64,000 nucleotides of DNA from Amycolatopsis sp. cg9 (GCF_041346945.1 NZ_CP166850.1:3162001-3226000), one strand, 5' to 3'. Positions 25,937 through 35,065 are shown, counted from the first letter of the stretch. A program made the numbers and translations. The notes: a model not told the origin generated them from the letters alone.

Positions 25937-26584
25937 TCAGCCCTTCAGGTCGAGAGTGAGTTTCTTGACGAAAAACGCTTCGGCGTACTTCGCGGCCGCT
26001 TCGATGCCGCGGATCCGGGCGAGCCCGAGGAAGGCCTCGCGGTCGTACCAGGGCCGGTGCCGCTGCGACGCGTAGTGCGTCTGCAGCAGCCGGACCTTCT
26101 CCTCGGCGACGTCGTCGTCGAGCGGCTGGTAGACCGAGGGAGCGCCGAGGTCGCCGTCCCACTTGACGATCTCGTAGCCCAGCGCCAGGTGGTCGCGGAA
26201 CGCCGTCGGCACCAGCTTCGCGAGCCCGCGGTGGTCCTGGTGCGCGTCGTCGGTCCGCGGCGCCAGGATGACGTCCGGGTCGGTCCGCCGCCGCAGCTCC
26301 TCCAGCGCGTTCTTGGCCTCTTCCCAATGCGCCGGGAAGCGCCCGTCCGGCAGCTTCAGCACCGTGACGTCGACCTGCGCGCCCGGGCAGAACGCAGCCA
26401 GGGCCGCCCGCTCCTCGTCCTCGCGGGGCGTACCGCCGCCGGAGAGGACCAGGGCGTCGACGCGCAGGCCCGGCCGGGACGCGCACAGCGTCAGCAGCGT
26501 GCCGCCGGCGCCGATCGCGATGTCGTCGCAGTGCGCGCCGAGTGCGACGACGCCGCCGAGCCGTCCCGGCCGCAGCCCGATCAC
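25937..26584 (-). CDS. PIG-L family (LmbE-like) deacetylase
   Basis: 215 aa from GTG 26584, overlapping the upstream stop. Zinc-site motifs: [18 protein letters not shown] (AHPDD-like, with Cys in place of Pro) and the downstream [10 protein letters not shown]. The family removes N-acetyl groups from GlcNAc-containing substrates; actinobacterial members include MshB and Mca. In this operon it could deacetylate an aminosugar of the polysaccharide or its precursor. It lies 5 bp before the SDR gene start. Confidence 0.85.
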   Translation of the reverse strand: MIGLRPGRLGGVVALGAHCDDIAIGAGGTLLTLCASRPGLRVDALVLSGGGTPREDEERAALAAFCPGAQVDVTVLKLPDGRFPAHWEEAKNALEELRRRTDPDVILAPRTDDAHQDHRGLAKLVPTAFRDHLALGYEIVKWDGDLGAPSVYQPLDDDVAEEKVRLLQTHYASQRHRPWYDREAFLGLARIRGIEAAAKYAEAFFVKKLTLDLKG

Positions 26585-27372
26585 GCGGTGCTCGCGACGG
26601 GCTGCTCCCAGAGCGCCCAGGGCTTCTTGCCGCGCGTGTACGCGTCGTCGAGCGCCGCGCGCTCCTTGACCGTGTCGGTCGGCTTCCAGAACCCGCGGTA
26701 CGGGTAGGCCAGCAGCCGGCCGCGCTTGGCCAGCTCGCCGCAGCCGTCGGCGACCAGGTCGCCGTTCTCCGGGATGTGGTCGAAGACCTCCTGGCGCAGC
26801 ACGAAGTACCCGCCGTTCTCCCACAGCGGCATTTCGCTGACCGCGGTGATCGAGCCGACCATGCCGCCTTCGTCCATCTCCACGCAGTGGAACGACGACT
26901 GCGGCGGGACGACCATCATCGACGCGCCCGCGTCGGTGTTCGAGAACCGCTCGATCATGTCGGGCAGCGGGACGTCGGACAGGACGTCGGCGTAGTTCGC
27001 GAGGAACATTTCGTCGCCGTCGAGGTAGTCGCGGACGCGGCGCAGGCGCTCACCGATCGGCGACTCGATACCGGTCTGCACGAAGGTGATCGTCCAGTCG
27101 GCGATGTCGGTCGACAGCAGCTCCGCCTGCCCGTTGCGCAGGATGAAATCGTTGGAAATGGTTTCCTGGTAGTTCAGGAAGAAGTTCTTGATGTGCGCCG
27201 CGCCGTAGCCGAGGCACAGGATGAATTCGGTGTGGCCGAAATGCGCGTAGTAGCGCATCACGTGCCAGATGAGCGGTCTCGGCCCGACCATCGCCATCGG
27301 CTTCGGGACGTCGTCGGCCGCGCCGTTGCGCATCCGCATCCCGTAGCCACCGCAGAAGAGAACGACCTTCAC
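26581..27372 (-). CDS. Glucose-1-phosphate cytidylyltransferase (RfbF)-like nucleotidyltransferase
   Basis: 263 aa from GTG 27372, with GAGGTG upstream inside the preceding gene's end. The signature is that of RfbF rather than Rml[15 protein letters not shown], then [25 protein letters not shown] and [16 protein letters not shown]. RfbF makes CDP-glucose from CTP and glucose-1-phosphate, the entry to CDP-dideoxy and branched sugars. The usual partner, CDP-glucose 4,6-dehydratase, is not found in this window; the SDR at 24912-25931 or a gene outside could serve. Parts of the gene (27140-27200) are less GC-rich than neighbours. Confidence 0.85.
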   Translation of the reverse strand: MKVVLFCGGYGMRMRNGAADDVPKPMAMVGPRPLIWHVMRYYAHFGHTEFILCLGYGAAHIKNFFLNYQETISNDFILRNGQAELLSTDIADWTITFVQTGIESPIGERLRRVRDYLDGDEMFLANYADVLSDVPLPDMIERFSNTDAGASMMVVPPQSSFHCVEMDEGGMVGSITAVSEMPLWENGGYFVLRQEVFDHIPENGDLVADGCGELAKRGRLLAYPYRGFWKPTDTVKERAALDDAYTRGKKPWALWEQPVASTA

Positions 27373-27373
27373 G

Positions 27374-28606
27374 TCACTGCACCTCGACGATTTCCAAGTG
27401 GGGGATCGGGAACACGAGCTTTCCGCCCCAGGCCCCGATGTAGGAGAGTTGTTCGGTCAGTTCCTCCCGGAGGTTCCACGGGAGGACGAGCACGTAGTCG
27501 GGCCGATCGGCTTCGATCCGCTCCGGCGGCAGCACCGGAATGCGCGTACCCGGGGTGAACCGGCCGTGCTTGTACGGGTTGCGGTCGACCGTGTACTGCA
27601 GCAGGTCCGTCCGGATGCCGCAGTGGTTCAGCAGGGTGTTGCCCTTGCCGGGGGCGCCGTAGCCGACGACGGTCTTCCCGTCGTTGCGCGCCTCGATGAG
27701 GAACTTCAGCAGGTCCAGCCGCACGCGGGTGACGCGCTCGGCGAACTCGGTGTACCCGGACAGCTCGTGCAGCCCGGCCGCCTTCTCGCGCTCCAGCACG
27801 TCGGTCATCCGCTCGCTGGGCTCGCCCGCCACCTCGGCCGGCCGCGCCCACAGCCGGATCGACCCGCCGTGCGTCGGCACGAGTTCGACGTCGACCACGG
27901 TCAGGCCGCCGGTCGCGAGGGCGCGCCGCGCGGATTCGACCGTGTAGTACTGGAAGTGCTCGTGGTAGATCGTGTCGTACTGGTTCTTTTCGATCAGCGT
28001 GAGCAGGTGCTGGACCTCGATGGAGACCCAGCCGTCGTCGGCGACCAGCGCCCGCAGGCCCTTCGTGAAGCCGAGGACGTCGGGGATGTGCGCGTAGACG
28101 TTGTTCGCGGCGACGAGGTCCGCGGGCCCGTGCTCCTCGCGGACCTGCAGGCCGGTTTCTTCGGAGAGGAACGCGGTCAGGGTGGGCACGCCGGCGTCGC
28201 GCGCGGCTTGCCCGACGTTCACCGAAGGTTCCACGCCCAGACACCGGACACCGTGGCCGACTACGTGCTTGAGCAGGTAACCGTCGTTGCTCGCGACCTC
28301 GACGACGAAGGACTTTTCGCCGAGCCCGAGCCGCTCGACCGCGCCGTCGACGAACCGCTTCGCGTGCTCGACCCACGACGTCGAGAAGGACGAGAAGTAG
28401 GCGTACTCGGTGAAGGTTTCGTCGGGGTCGATCAGCGGGGGGATCTGGGCGAGCCAGCAGTCGGTGCACACCTTCAGGTGGAGCGGGAAGGTGGCTTCCG
28501 CCTCGTCGAGCTGTTCGGCGGTCAAGAATCGCTCACACGGGGGAGTCGCGCCGAGGTCGACGACGCTGGCCGTGTTTGTCGAACCGCAGAGTCGACATGT
28601 GGTCAT
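27374..28606 (-). CDS. Sugar C-methyltransferase (TylC3/NovU-like)
   Basis: 410 aa. N-terminal zinc-binding domain with CRLCGS at residues 4-9 and a later CTDCW, then the SAM-binding fold (VVEVASNDGYLLKHVV, EPSVNVGQAARDAGV) and a C-terminal domain (VVGYGAPGKGNTLLNHCGI, YVLVLPWNLREEL). This three-part layout is that of NDP-hexose C-methyltransferases that put a methyl branch on C-3 (or C-5) of 4-keto sugars. It is the first gene of the leftward block, with its promoter in the 28607-28803 divergent region. With the RfbF-like and SDR proteins it points to a branched CDP-sugar. Confidence 0.88.
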   Translation of the reverse strand: MTTCRLCGSTNTASVVDLGATPPCERFLTAEQLDEAEATFPLHLKVCTDCWLAQIPPLIDPDETFTEYAYFSSFSTSWVEHAKRFVDGAVERLGLGEKSFVVEVASNDGYLLKHVVGHGVRCLGVEPSVNVGQAARDAGVPTLTAFLSEETGLQVREEHGPADLVAANNVYAHIPDVLGFTKGLRALVADDGWVSIEVQHLLTLIEKNQYDTIYHEHFQYYTVESARRALATGGLTVVDVELVPTHGGSIRLWARPAEVAGEPSERMTDVLEREKAAGLHELSGYTEFAERVTRVRLDLLKFLIEARNDGKTVVGYGAPGKGNTLLNHCGIRTDLLQYTVDRNPYKHGRFTPGTRIPVLPPERIEADRPDYVLVLPWNLREELTEQLSYIGAWGGKLVFPIPHLEIVEVQ

Positions 28607-28772
28607 CTACCAGGCTCCTTGGCTCGCGGTCGCGATGTGCGCTTAACACGTCGAGCAGGAACGGATCGCCGTTACAGCGACGCGTGTGGGCCTGGTGGAC
28701 CGATTCGGAACCGCAACCTGGAGCGGCAAACTGTGGCGGAGATCACCGAGGGTACCCGTCCGGACCCGTAAC

Positions 28773-28785
28773 GTCCACAGTGGAC
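28773..28785. repeat. Variant of the 13-bp motif (GTCCACAGTGGAC) in a divergent promoter region
   Basis: Same GTCCA/TGGAC arms with centre CAG instead of CAA/TTG. It lies just upstream of the start of the YrdB-like gene, in the region shared with the leftward operon. It could be an operator or chance. Confidence 0.4.
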
Positions 28786-28803
28786 CGGTCCTAGGCTGGT
28801 CGG

Positions 28804-29172
28804 ATGACTTCGGAGACGGGTCCCCGCCTGAGCGCGGTCGCGGGTGTGGTGCTGACGATCCGCTTCCTCACCGAGCTGGCCCTGCTCGGCGGCCTGGCGC
28901 TGGCGGGCACCCAGCTCGGCAGCGGCGTGGCGCTGGCGATCGTCGACGCCGTCCTGCTGCCGCTGGTGGCCGCCGCGCTCTGGGGTCTGTTCATCGCTCC
29001 GCGCGCCCGCCGCCGGCTCCCGGAACCGGCCCGCTTCCTGGTGGAGTTCGCCCTGTTCGCGGGCACCGGCGTGGTGCTGGCGCTGGTCGGGTGGGTGGTC
29101 GCGGGGATCGCGCTGGCGGTGGTCGGCATCGGCGTCGCGGCGCTGACCCGCGTCGTCGCGAAGGACGGTTGA
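28804..29172 (+). CDS. YrdB/DUF2568-family small membrane protein
   Basis: 122 aa with four hydrophobic segments; the pattern LRFLTELALLGG-like (here IRFLTELALLGGLAL), WGLFIAPRARRRLPEPARFLVEFALF fits the YrdB/DUF2568 family of inner-membrane proteins of unknown function. The start is close to a TAGGCT-like -10 (28791-28796), so the mRNA may be nearly leaderless. It separates the polysaccharide locus from the toxin locus and shows no link to either. Confidence 0.75.
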   Translation: MTSETGPRLSAVAGVVLTIRFLTELALLGGLALAGTQLGSGVALAIVDAVLLPLVAAALWGLFIAPRARRRLPEPARFLVEFALFAGTGVVLALVGWVVAGIALAVVGIGVAALTRVVAKDG

Positions 29173-29247
29173 TTTTACTGTTCGATTACCCGCCGCTCTG
29201 CCGTTAGCGTGATGAACAGAAAGCGTTCCGTCACCGGGGAGGGTGAG

Positions 29248-29547
29248 GTGGGCACGCTGCGGGTGGATTTTTCGGCGCTGCGGGACCAGGCACAGGCGCT
29301 CGACACCGCCTTCGACCAGGCGGAAGAGCTGCTCACGCGGCTCGAACAGGAATTGAGGGACGCGCTCGGCGAGTGGCTCGGCGACGGGCAGTCCGCCTTC
29401 GCGCGGCGGTACGCCGACTGGGTGGCCGCGGCGCGCGAACTGCACGCCGATCTGCCGCGAATGCGGGACCTCGTGCTGACCGCGCACGACAACCACGGTG
29501 CCGCGCTGTCGGCGAACCTGGACATCTGGCGTGGCGCGGATCGATGA
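29248..29547 (+). CDS. WXG100-like ESX protein
   Basis: 99 aa from GTG 29248, chosen because GGAGGG lies 5 nt upstream and because WXG100 proteins are about 100 aa; the frame is open back to 29209. Two predicted helices surround the turn GEWLGDGQSAFARRYADW, where W-x-G-D-G replaces the strict W-x-G. It would be a small helical-hairpin partner or substrate of a type VII (ESX) secretion system. It overlaps the toxin gene start by 17 bp, so the two are almost surely co-translated and may pair for export. No ESX machinery genes are in the window. Confidence 0.75.
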   Translation: MGTLRVDFSALRDQAQALDTAFDQAEELLTRLEQELRDALGEWLGDGQSAFARRYADWVAAARELHADLPRMRDLVLTAHDNHGAALSANLDIWRGADR

Positions 29548-30877
29548 CGGCGGGGCGCCGCAGGGCGTCGTCGACGTCACCCCCGAGGACTTCCACGCCG
29601 TCGCGCTGGACTTGGCCGACGGGCAGGAGCGGCTGCACCGGATCCGGCTGGACCTGTTCGCGGCGCTGGACGGAAACGCCGGCGCGGCGGGTGCGGGTGA
29701 CGGAGCGGAGGCCTTCGACCGCGGGTACCGGAGCGCGATGCGAACGGCGGTCGCGGCGTTCTTCCGCGCCTACGACGTGCTCGGCTCGGTCGCCGCGGGG
29801 ATCGATCAGGCCGGTCTGAACCACTGGACCGCGGACAACCGGTCCCACCCCCGGCCGGGCGAGCCGCCGTGGACGCCGCTCGTTCCGCCGAAAGCAGGCG
29901 GTGACCCGGCGTGGCCGAGCCTGCTGGGCGCGGAGCAGTGGTGGCTGCCGCACGAGATCGCGCGGTACGTGCCGAACGCCGACACGGGCAGGCTGACGAA
30001 CATCCAGATGGCGTTCGAGCAAGCCGGCGACGCCGTCCGAGCGCTGGTGGCCGACCTCAAGAACCGCATGTTCACGCTGGTGGAGAACAACGACTCCGCG
30101 GACGTGGATGCGCTCAACGCCTTCTGGGATCGGTTGGCGGGCGGCCATGATTCCGCGATCTTCTTCGTGCTCCCGCAATTTCTCGAAAAACTGTCGACGG
30201 CTTTCGCGGACTTCCGCGTCTGGGTCGTCGACACCCGCCAGCGCATCGAAGACTCGGTCCGCGACGTGGTCGACGGCGCCGGGCTCGGGCTCGCGATCGC
30301 CGGCATCGTCAGCATCCTCACCGAGGGCGCGTTCGACGTCCTCGCGGGCGCGGCCGAACTACTGGGGATCGACGTCATCGGCGTGCTGGCGGCCCCGATC
30401 GCGGAGCTGTCGGCCGGCGCGGTGGCAACGCTCGAAGGCGCGGAAGTCCTCGGCGCGGTCGCGGGCGGGCTGACGGCCATGGCGATGGCGATCGAGAACA
30501 CCCCGGAGCCGAACATCGAGCAGGCGGACACCGCGAAGCTCGGGGACGAGCTCGGTGAGCAGCCCTCGCGGAAGCCGGAGCCGAAGTACCCCGAAAAGCA
30601 GCTGCAAAGTCATTTCAAACACGCGAAGGACTTCGGAGTGGACTCCAATTGGAGCCGCGCGGCCGCGAAAGAGTACGAGCAAGCGCTCCGGCGGTTCGCC
30701 GAAGATCCGGCGAACGAGGTGAACCTCGCCGGCACCTATCGCGGCGATCCCGCTATTCTGATCTACAACCGGTCTTCGCGGGTGTGTGAGGTCCTGCGAC
30801 CCGACGGCACGTATTGGACCGGCTGGAAGCTGAACCCGCAGCAGCTCGAGAACGTCGTGAAACGGGGGTCGCTCTGA
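29531..30877 (+). CDS. ESX-type polymorphic toxin with C-terminal colicin-D-like tRNase domain
   Basis: 448 aa from GTG 29531, inside the end of the WXG100 gene. Residues about 1-110 look like a helical ESX/LXG-type export domain (GAEAFDRGYRSAMRTAVAAFF). Residues about 245-320 are hydrophobic Ala/Gly-rich and could cross a membrane. The last about 100 residues match the colicin D nuclease family: FKHAKDF at 362-368, GTYRG at 401-405 and GWKLN at 431-435. Colicin D cuts the anticodon loop of tRNA-Arg; from memory the His of FKHAKDF is the catalytic one. The 3' toxin part has lower GC than the rest, as is usual for exchangeable toxin tips. The next gene encodes the immunity protein. Confidence 0.82.
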   Translation: MARIDDGGAPQGVVDVTPEDFHAVALDLADGQERLHRIRLDLFAALDGNAGAAGAGDGAEAFDRGYRSAMRTAVAAFFRAYDVLGSVAAGIDQAGLNHWTADNRSHPRPGEPPWTPLVPPKAGGDPAWPSLLGAEQWWLPHEIARYVPNADTGRLTNIQMAFEQAGDAVRALVADLKNRMFTLVENNDSADVDALNAFWDRLAGGHDSAIFFVLPQFLEKLSTAFADFRVWVVDTRQRIEDSVRDVVDGAGLGLAIAGIVSILTEGAFDVLAGAAELLGIDVIGVLAAPIAELSAGAVATLEGAEVLGAVAGGLTAMAMAIENTPEPNIEQADTAKLGDELGEQPSRKPEPKYPEKQLQSHFKHAKDFGVDSNWSRAAAKEYEQALRRFAEDPANEVNLAGTYRGDPAILIYNRSSRVCEVLRPDGTYWTGWKLNPQQLENVVKRGSL

Positions 30878-30878
30878 A

Positions 30879-31178
30879 ATGACGCAGCACGTGGATCCGG
30901 CGAAGGTCCGGACCGATCTGCGGCCGTACGTCGAGGTGATCGACCTCTTCGTTTCAGGTGCCATCGGCGCTCCCGAGTTCGAGACGCGCTATCTGGCACT
31001 CGCCAAAGCGGACGAAACGATTCGGGACCAAGCCGCCTACGACGTCCTCCAACGGCTTTTCGGTGATGTGGACGAATACTTCGACGATCCCGACGAAAGC
31101 CCGGAGGAGCGGGCGAGGGTGGCTGAGCTGCTCCGCGGACAGGCACATGACGCGCTCGCCGAGCTGATCCGGTTCTGA
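30879..31178 (+). CDS. Colicin-D-type immunity protein
   Basis: 99 aa, starting 2 nt after the toxin stop codon. It matches the colicin immunity family described for colicin D/E5-like toxins: VIDLFVSGAIGAPEFETRYLALAKAD near the N-terminus, then LQRLFGDVDEYFDDPDESPEERARV and a C-terminal helix. It is acidic, as expected for a protein that masks the positively charged tRNA-binding face of the toxin. The function is to protect the producer and its kin from the cognate tRNase. A stem-loop terminator follows at 31189-31224. Confidence 0.82.
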   Translation: MTQHVDPAKVRTDLRPYVEVIDLFVSGAIGAPEFETRYLALAKADETIRDQAAYDVLQRLFGDVDEYFDDPDESPEERARVAELLRGQAHDALAELIRF

Positions 31179-31188
31179 AGCAGAACGC

Positions 31189-31224
31189 GCTGAGGCCCCC
31201 GCGCCGCACCGCGGAGGCCTCAGC
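31189..31224. terminator. Stem-loop between convergent genes
   Basis: GCTGAGGCC pairs with GGCCTCAGC around an inner GC stem. It lies between the immunity gene (+) and the LLM oxidoreductase (-) and has no clear T-run, so it may act in both directions. Confidence 0.6.
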
Positions 31225-31235
31225 GAACCCGCGGC

Positions 31236-32108
31236 TCAGATCTTTTCCGCCGCCGGGATCACGTCCGTGCCGAACTTCTCCAGCACCGCCGGGTTGTGGA
31301 CGTGCGGGACCATGCCCAGGGCCACGTCGATGCCCAGCCCGTGCAGGCGCTCCAGCTCCGCCAGCAACTCTCCGGACTTCGAACCGTCCTCGCCGATGTC
31401 CAGGATGTGGTAGACGGTCTTGGTGATCGAGTCGTAGTCGCGGCCCTCGTTCTCGCAGTGCTGCTTGAGGACGTCGAGCTTGTGCTCCAGCTCCGGGCTG
31501 TTGAACAGGTTGCACTGGTCGGCGTACTTCGCGACCAGCCGCAGCGTCTTCTTCTCGCCGCCGCCGCCGATCATGATCGGGGGGCGGGGGTCCGACAGGG
31601 CCTGCGGGACGTTCAGCAGCCTCGACGCGTCGAAGTGCTTGCTCTTGAACGGCTCGTCGCCGTCCGCCCACATCTGGAGCACGTACTGGAGGTTCTCCTC
31701 CAGCAGCTCGAAGCGCTCCGCGACCGGCGGGAACGGGAAGCCGAGGCCGCGGGATTCGTCCTCGTTCCAGCCCGCGCCGATGCCGAGGATCGCGCGGCCG
31801 CCCGAGAGGACGTCCAGGGTCGTGATCGCCTTGGCCAGCAGGCCCGGGTGGCGGTAGAGGACGCCGGTGACCACCGTCAGGAGCTTGGCGCGCTCGGTGT
31901 GCGCCGCGATGAAGCCGAGGGTCGTGTACGCCTCGAGCATGTCGTTCTCGACGGGGCCGACCCCGCCGATCTGGAAGAAATGGTCCATCACGGCGATGGA
32001 GTCGAAGCCCGCGCTGTCGGCGGTGCGGACGACGGCGGCCAGGTCGGCGCCCAGCGCGGACGCCCCGTTCGGCCAGGTGAAGTCGGGGATCTGCAGTCCG
32101 AGTTTCAT
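31236..32108 (-). CDS. LLM-class F420-dependent oxidoreductase
   Basis: 290 aa. Luciferase-like monooxygenase fold: MKLGLQIPDFTW at the N-terminus, SIAVMDHFFQIGGVG, AILGIGAGWNEDESRGLGFPFP and PIMIGGGGEKKTLRLVAKYADQCN. The length and the last motif fit the F420-dependent TIGR03560-type group common in actinobacteria. These use reduced F420 (or FMN) for hydride transfer; the substrate is unknown. It is transcribed alone, converging on the immunity gene. Confidence 0.85.
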   Translation of the reverse strand: MKLGLQIPDFTWPNGASALGADLAAVVRTADSAGFDSIAVMDHFFQIGGVGPVENDMLEAYTTLGFIAAHTERAKLLTVVTGVLYRHPGLLAKAITTLDVLSGGRAILGIGAGWNEDESRGLGFPFPPVAERFELLEENLQYVLQMWADGDEPFKSKHFDASRLLNVPQALSDPRPPIMIGGGGEKKTLRLVAKYADQCNLFNSPELEHKLDVLKQHCENEGRDYDSITKTVYHILDIGEDGSKSGELLAELERLHGLGIDVALGMVPHVHNPAVLEKFGTDVIPAAEKI

Positions 32109-32148
32109 GCTTTCCGACCGTATACCTGGAGTCGCCCCAGCTGCGGGC

Positions 32149-33117
32149 TCAGAAATCGCCGACGACCGAAACCCGTCCGTTCAGGGGATCGGTGACCCAC
32201 ACCGCGCGCGTGCGCTGGTCGACCGCGACGTCGCCGGGGTTGACGCCCAGCGACAGCTCGCCGGTCAGCGTGCCCGTCGCACCGTCGACCCGGCTGAGGC
32301 CGTTCTGGCCGCCGTTGGTGTACACCGTGTTCGTGCCCTGGTGCACGGCCAGCGCGGAGGATTCGCTGCGCAGCAACACGGTCTTGCGCTCGGCGTGGGT
32401 GGCCGCGTCCACAATGGACATGTGGTGGATGCCGGAGTTGGCGACGTACACCGTGCCGCTCGCCGCGTGCACCGCGACGGCCGTCGGCCGCGCCCCGACC
32501 TTCACGCTGGCGACGAACTTGCCGCTGTCGATCGAAAACACCTCGACCGAATCCGTCGCCGTGCTGGCGCAGTAGGCCAGCTTGCGGCCGGGGTCGACGG
32601 CGATCCCGGCGAGGCTCGGCTTCGGGCCCGGCACCAGGGCCGCCAGCGTGCAGCTGACGCCGTCGAGCACGGCGAGCGTGCCGGTACCGGCGCTCGCCGC
32701 GTAGACGCGGTTGGCCTGCTCGTCCACCGCCAGCGCCGACGCGCCCGTCCCGGCGCCGACCACGCTCACCAGGTCGTGCGTGCGGGCGTCCAGCACCACC
32801 ACGGTGCCCGCCGGCGGGTTCGCGACGTAGATCCGCCCGGCCTTCGCGTCGACGGCGACGTCACCCGGCTCGCCGCCGACGTGGACCAGCGCGACCACCG
32901 AGGCGCTCCTCGGGTCGACGACGGACACCGCGCCCGACTCGGGATCGGCGACGTAGGCGAGCCCCGTGACGGGATTCACCGCCACCCCGGTCGGCGTGCC
33001 GCCGACGTCGATCGAGCGGACCTCCTCCGCGCGTGCCACCCCGGGCAGGACCAGTGCCCCGGCACCCGCCGTGACCAGCGCGAACAGGGTCCTCCGGCCT
33101 ATCGGGCGACCTCGCAT
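32149..33117 (-). CDS. Secreted YncE-like beta-propeller protein
   Basis: 322 aa with an N-terminal signal (basic [21 protein letters not shown], likely cleaved after ARA). The rest is about seven repeats of the 40-residue YncE blade, for example [40 protein letters not shown] and [20 protein letters not shown]. Such propellers bind ligands or nucleic acid outside the cell; the function is not known. It contains motif copy 4. It is divergent from htpX across a 134-bp region. Confidence 0.82.
   Translation of the reverse strand: MRGRPIGRRTLFALVTAGAGALVLPGVARAEEVRSIDVGGTPTGVAVNPVTGLAYVADPESGAVSVVDPRSASVVALVHVGGEPGDVAVDAKAGRIYVANPPAGTVVVLDARTHDLVSVVGAGTGASALAVDEQANRVYAASAGTGTLAVLDGVSCTLAALVPGPKPSLAGIAVDPGRKLAYCASTATDSVEVFSIDSGKFVASVKVGARPTAVAVHAASGTVYVANSGIHHMSIVDAATHAERKTVLLRSESSALAVHQGTNTVYTNGGQNGLSRVDGATGTLTGELSLGVNPGDVAVDQRTRAVWVTDPLNGRVSVVGDF
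32407..32419 (-). repeat. 13-bp palindromic-arm motif GTCCATTGTGGAC, copy 4
   Basis: Inside the YncE-like gene; the coding strand reads TCC-ATT-GTG-GAC (S-I-V-D), the same codons as copies 1 and 2. Confidence 0.6.
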
Positions 33118-33251
33118 CGGCGCCTCCGCTCGTGATCAACTCGCCTCCCGAGGGTAACCCGCGCGATCCTCATGTGAAGGAACTTCGCGTCGCCCGATCG
33201 CGTTGTTTCCGATGGGTAACCCACTTCCAGAGCGGACGGAGGCGAGCGCGC

Positions 33252-34112
33252 GTGCACGGGCACCAGAACGGACTCAAGACGGCGTTGCTGCTCGGCCTGC
33301 TGTCGGCGATCATCGTCGCGATCAGCGGGCTGTTCGGGCGCGGCGCCCTGGTCATCGGCCTGGTCATCGCGCTCGGGATGAACGCGTACGCCTACTTCAA
33401 CTCGGACAAGCTGGCGCTGCGCGCGATGCGGGCGCGGCCGGTGTCCGAGGTCGAGCAGCCCGCGATGTACCGGATCGTGCGCGAGCTGGCGCACGTCGCC
33501 CGCCAGCCGATGCCGCAGCTCTACCTGAGCCCGACGGTCGCGCCGAACGCGTTCGCGACCGGCCGCAGCCCCCGGCACGCGGCCGTCTGCTGCACCACCG
33601 GCATCCTCGACCTGCTCGACGAGCGCGAGCTGCGGGCCGTGCTCGGGCACGAGCTGTCCCACGTCTACAACCGCGACATCCTGATCTCGTGCGTCGCCGG
33701 CGCGCTGGCCAGCGTGATCAGCGTGCTCGCGAACATCGCGCTGTTCTTCGGCGGCAACAACCGCGACGGCAGCCCGCTGGTCAGCCTCATGTTGATCTTC
33801 GTGGGGCCGATCGCGGCCGCGGTCATCCGGATGGGCGTGAGCCGGTCGCGGGAGTACCAGGCCGACGCGTCCGGCGCGGAGCTCACCGGCGACCCGCTGG
33901 GCCTGGCCTCGGCGCTGCGGAAGCTCGACGCGGGCACGCGGGCGCGGCCGCTGGTCGCCGAACCGCAGCTGGTGTCGCAGTCGCACCTGATGATCGCGAA
34001 CCCGTTCCGGCCCGGCGAGGGCCTGAGCAAGCTGTTCTCGACCCACCCGCCGATCGCCGACCGGATCCGGCGGCTCGAGGAGATGGCCCGCCGCGGGCCG
34101 GGCGGGCTCTAG
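33252..34112 (+). CDS. htpX: HtpX-like M48 zinc metalloprotease
   Basis: 286 aa from GTG 33252, chosen because GGAGG lies 9 nt upstream and because the family begins with a short [14 protein letters not shown] stretch exactly as here; the frame is open back to 33132. Two N-terminal membrane helices precede the zinc site LGHELSHV, and the third ligand Glu lies in [10 protein letters not shown]. HtpX degrades damaged membrane proteins. Its TAG stop shares the palindrome CTAG with the TAG stop of the convergent rmlA. Confidence 0.9.
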   Translation: MHGHQNGLKTALLLGLLSAIIVAISGLFGRGALVIGLVIALGMNAYAYFNSDKLALRAMRARPVSEVEQPAMYRIVRELAHVARQPMPQLYLSPTVAPNAFATGRSPRHAAVCCTTGILDLLDERELRAVLGHELSHVYNRDILISCVAGALASVISVLANIALFFGGNNRDGSPLVSLMLIFVGPIAAAVIRMGVSRSREYQADASGAELTGDPLGLASALRKLDAGTRARPLVAEPQLVSQSHLMIANPFRPGEGLSKLFSTHPPIADRIRRLEEMARRGPGGL

Positions 34113-34990
34113 GCCGACGCCCCCGCCGCGACGGCGACCGCCTTCACGTAGTCGCCGTAGCCGGACTTCGCCAGCTTCGCGCCCAGCGCGTAGCACTCGT
34201 CGGCGTCGATGAAGCCCATCCGCAGCGCGATCTCCTCCAGGCACGCGATGCGCACGCCGGTGCGGTGCTCCAGCACCTGCACGAACTGGCCGGCCTCGAG
34301 CAGCGAGTCGTGCGTGCCGGTGTCGAGCCAGGCGAACCCGCGGCTGAGCTCGACCAGCGTCGCGCGGTCCTGGCGCAGGTAGGTCAGGTTGACGTCGGTG
34401 ATCTCCAGCTCGCCGCGCTTCGACGGCTTCAGCGAGCGCGCGATGTCGACGACGTCGTTCTGATAGAAGTACAGCCCGGTGATCGCCTTGTTCGAGCGCG
34501 GCTTCTCGGGCTTTTCTTCGATCGTGCGCAGCTTGCCGTCCGGGCCGACCTCGCCGACGCCGTAGCGCTCGGGGTCCTTCACCGGGTAGCCGAACAGGAC
34601 GCAGCCGTCGAGCTCGCGCACGGCCTGCTGCAGGCGGCTGGAGAAGCCCTGGCCGTAGAAGATGTTGTCGCCGAGCACGAGCGCCACGTCGTCGTCGCCG
34701 ATGAAGTCCGCGCCGATCACGAACGCCTCGGCCAGCCCGTTCGGGCTGGGCTGCTCGGCGTAGGAGAACGAGACGCCGAACTGGTCGCCGCTGCCCAGCA
34801 GCCGCCGGAACATCGGCAGGTCGGTGGGGGTGGAGATGATGAGGATCTCGCGGATCCCGGCCAGCATCAGCACCGAGATCGGGTAGTAGACCATCGGCTT
34901 GTCGTAGACCGGCAGCAGCTGCTTCGACACCGCCTGCGTGATCGGGTGCAGGCGGGTCCCGCTGCCTCCGGCCAGCACGATGCCCTTCAT
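34109..34990 (-). CDS. rmlA: Glucose-1-phosphate thymidylyltransferase
   Basis: 293 aa from ATG 34990, preceded by GGGAGG at 6 nt; the longer frame adds a tail without homology. Signature [18 protein letters not shown] with the catalytic Arg, then [28 protein letters not shown] and [18 protein letters not shown]. It makes dTDP-glucose for deoxysugars such as rhamnose. It stands alone here, about 6 kb from the leftward sugar operon and without rmlB or rmlD in the window, so the rest of the dTDP pathway must be elsewhere. The RmlC-like protein at 19623 could be a partner. Confidence 0.93.
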   Translation of the reverse strand: MKGIVLAGGSGTRLHPITQAVSKQLLPVYDKPMVYYPISVLMLAGIREILIISTPTDLPMFRRLLGSGDQFGVSFSYAEQPSPNGLAEAFVIGADFIGDDDVALVLGDNIFYGQGFSSRLQQAVRELDGCVLFGYPVKDPERYGVGEVGPDGKLRTIEEKPEKPRSNKAITGLYFYQNDVVDIARSLKPSKRGELEITDVNLTYLRQDRATLVELSRGFAWLDTGTHDSLLEAGQFVQVLEHRTGVRIACLEEIALRMGFIDADECYALGAKLAKSGYGDYVKAVAVAAGASA

Positions 34991-35065
34991 GAACTGCCTC
35001 CCTTTCCTCGGCCACGACTGCGTCCCCACCCTACGGGCTGGGCCGGTGCGGCCGATCGAGAAGCG

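Noticed and set aside
29248..29547. The small protein as an immunity or antitoxin for the following toxin
   Set aside because: Helical-hairpin layout, size and W-x-G-like turn fit an export partner; the downstream gene matches a known immunity family.
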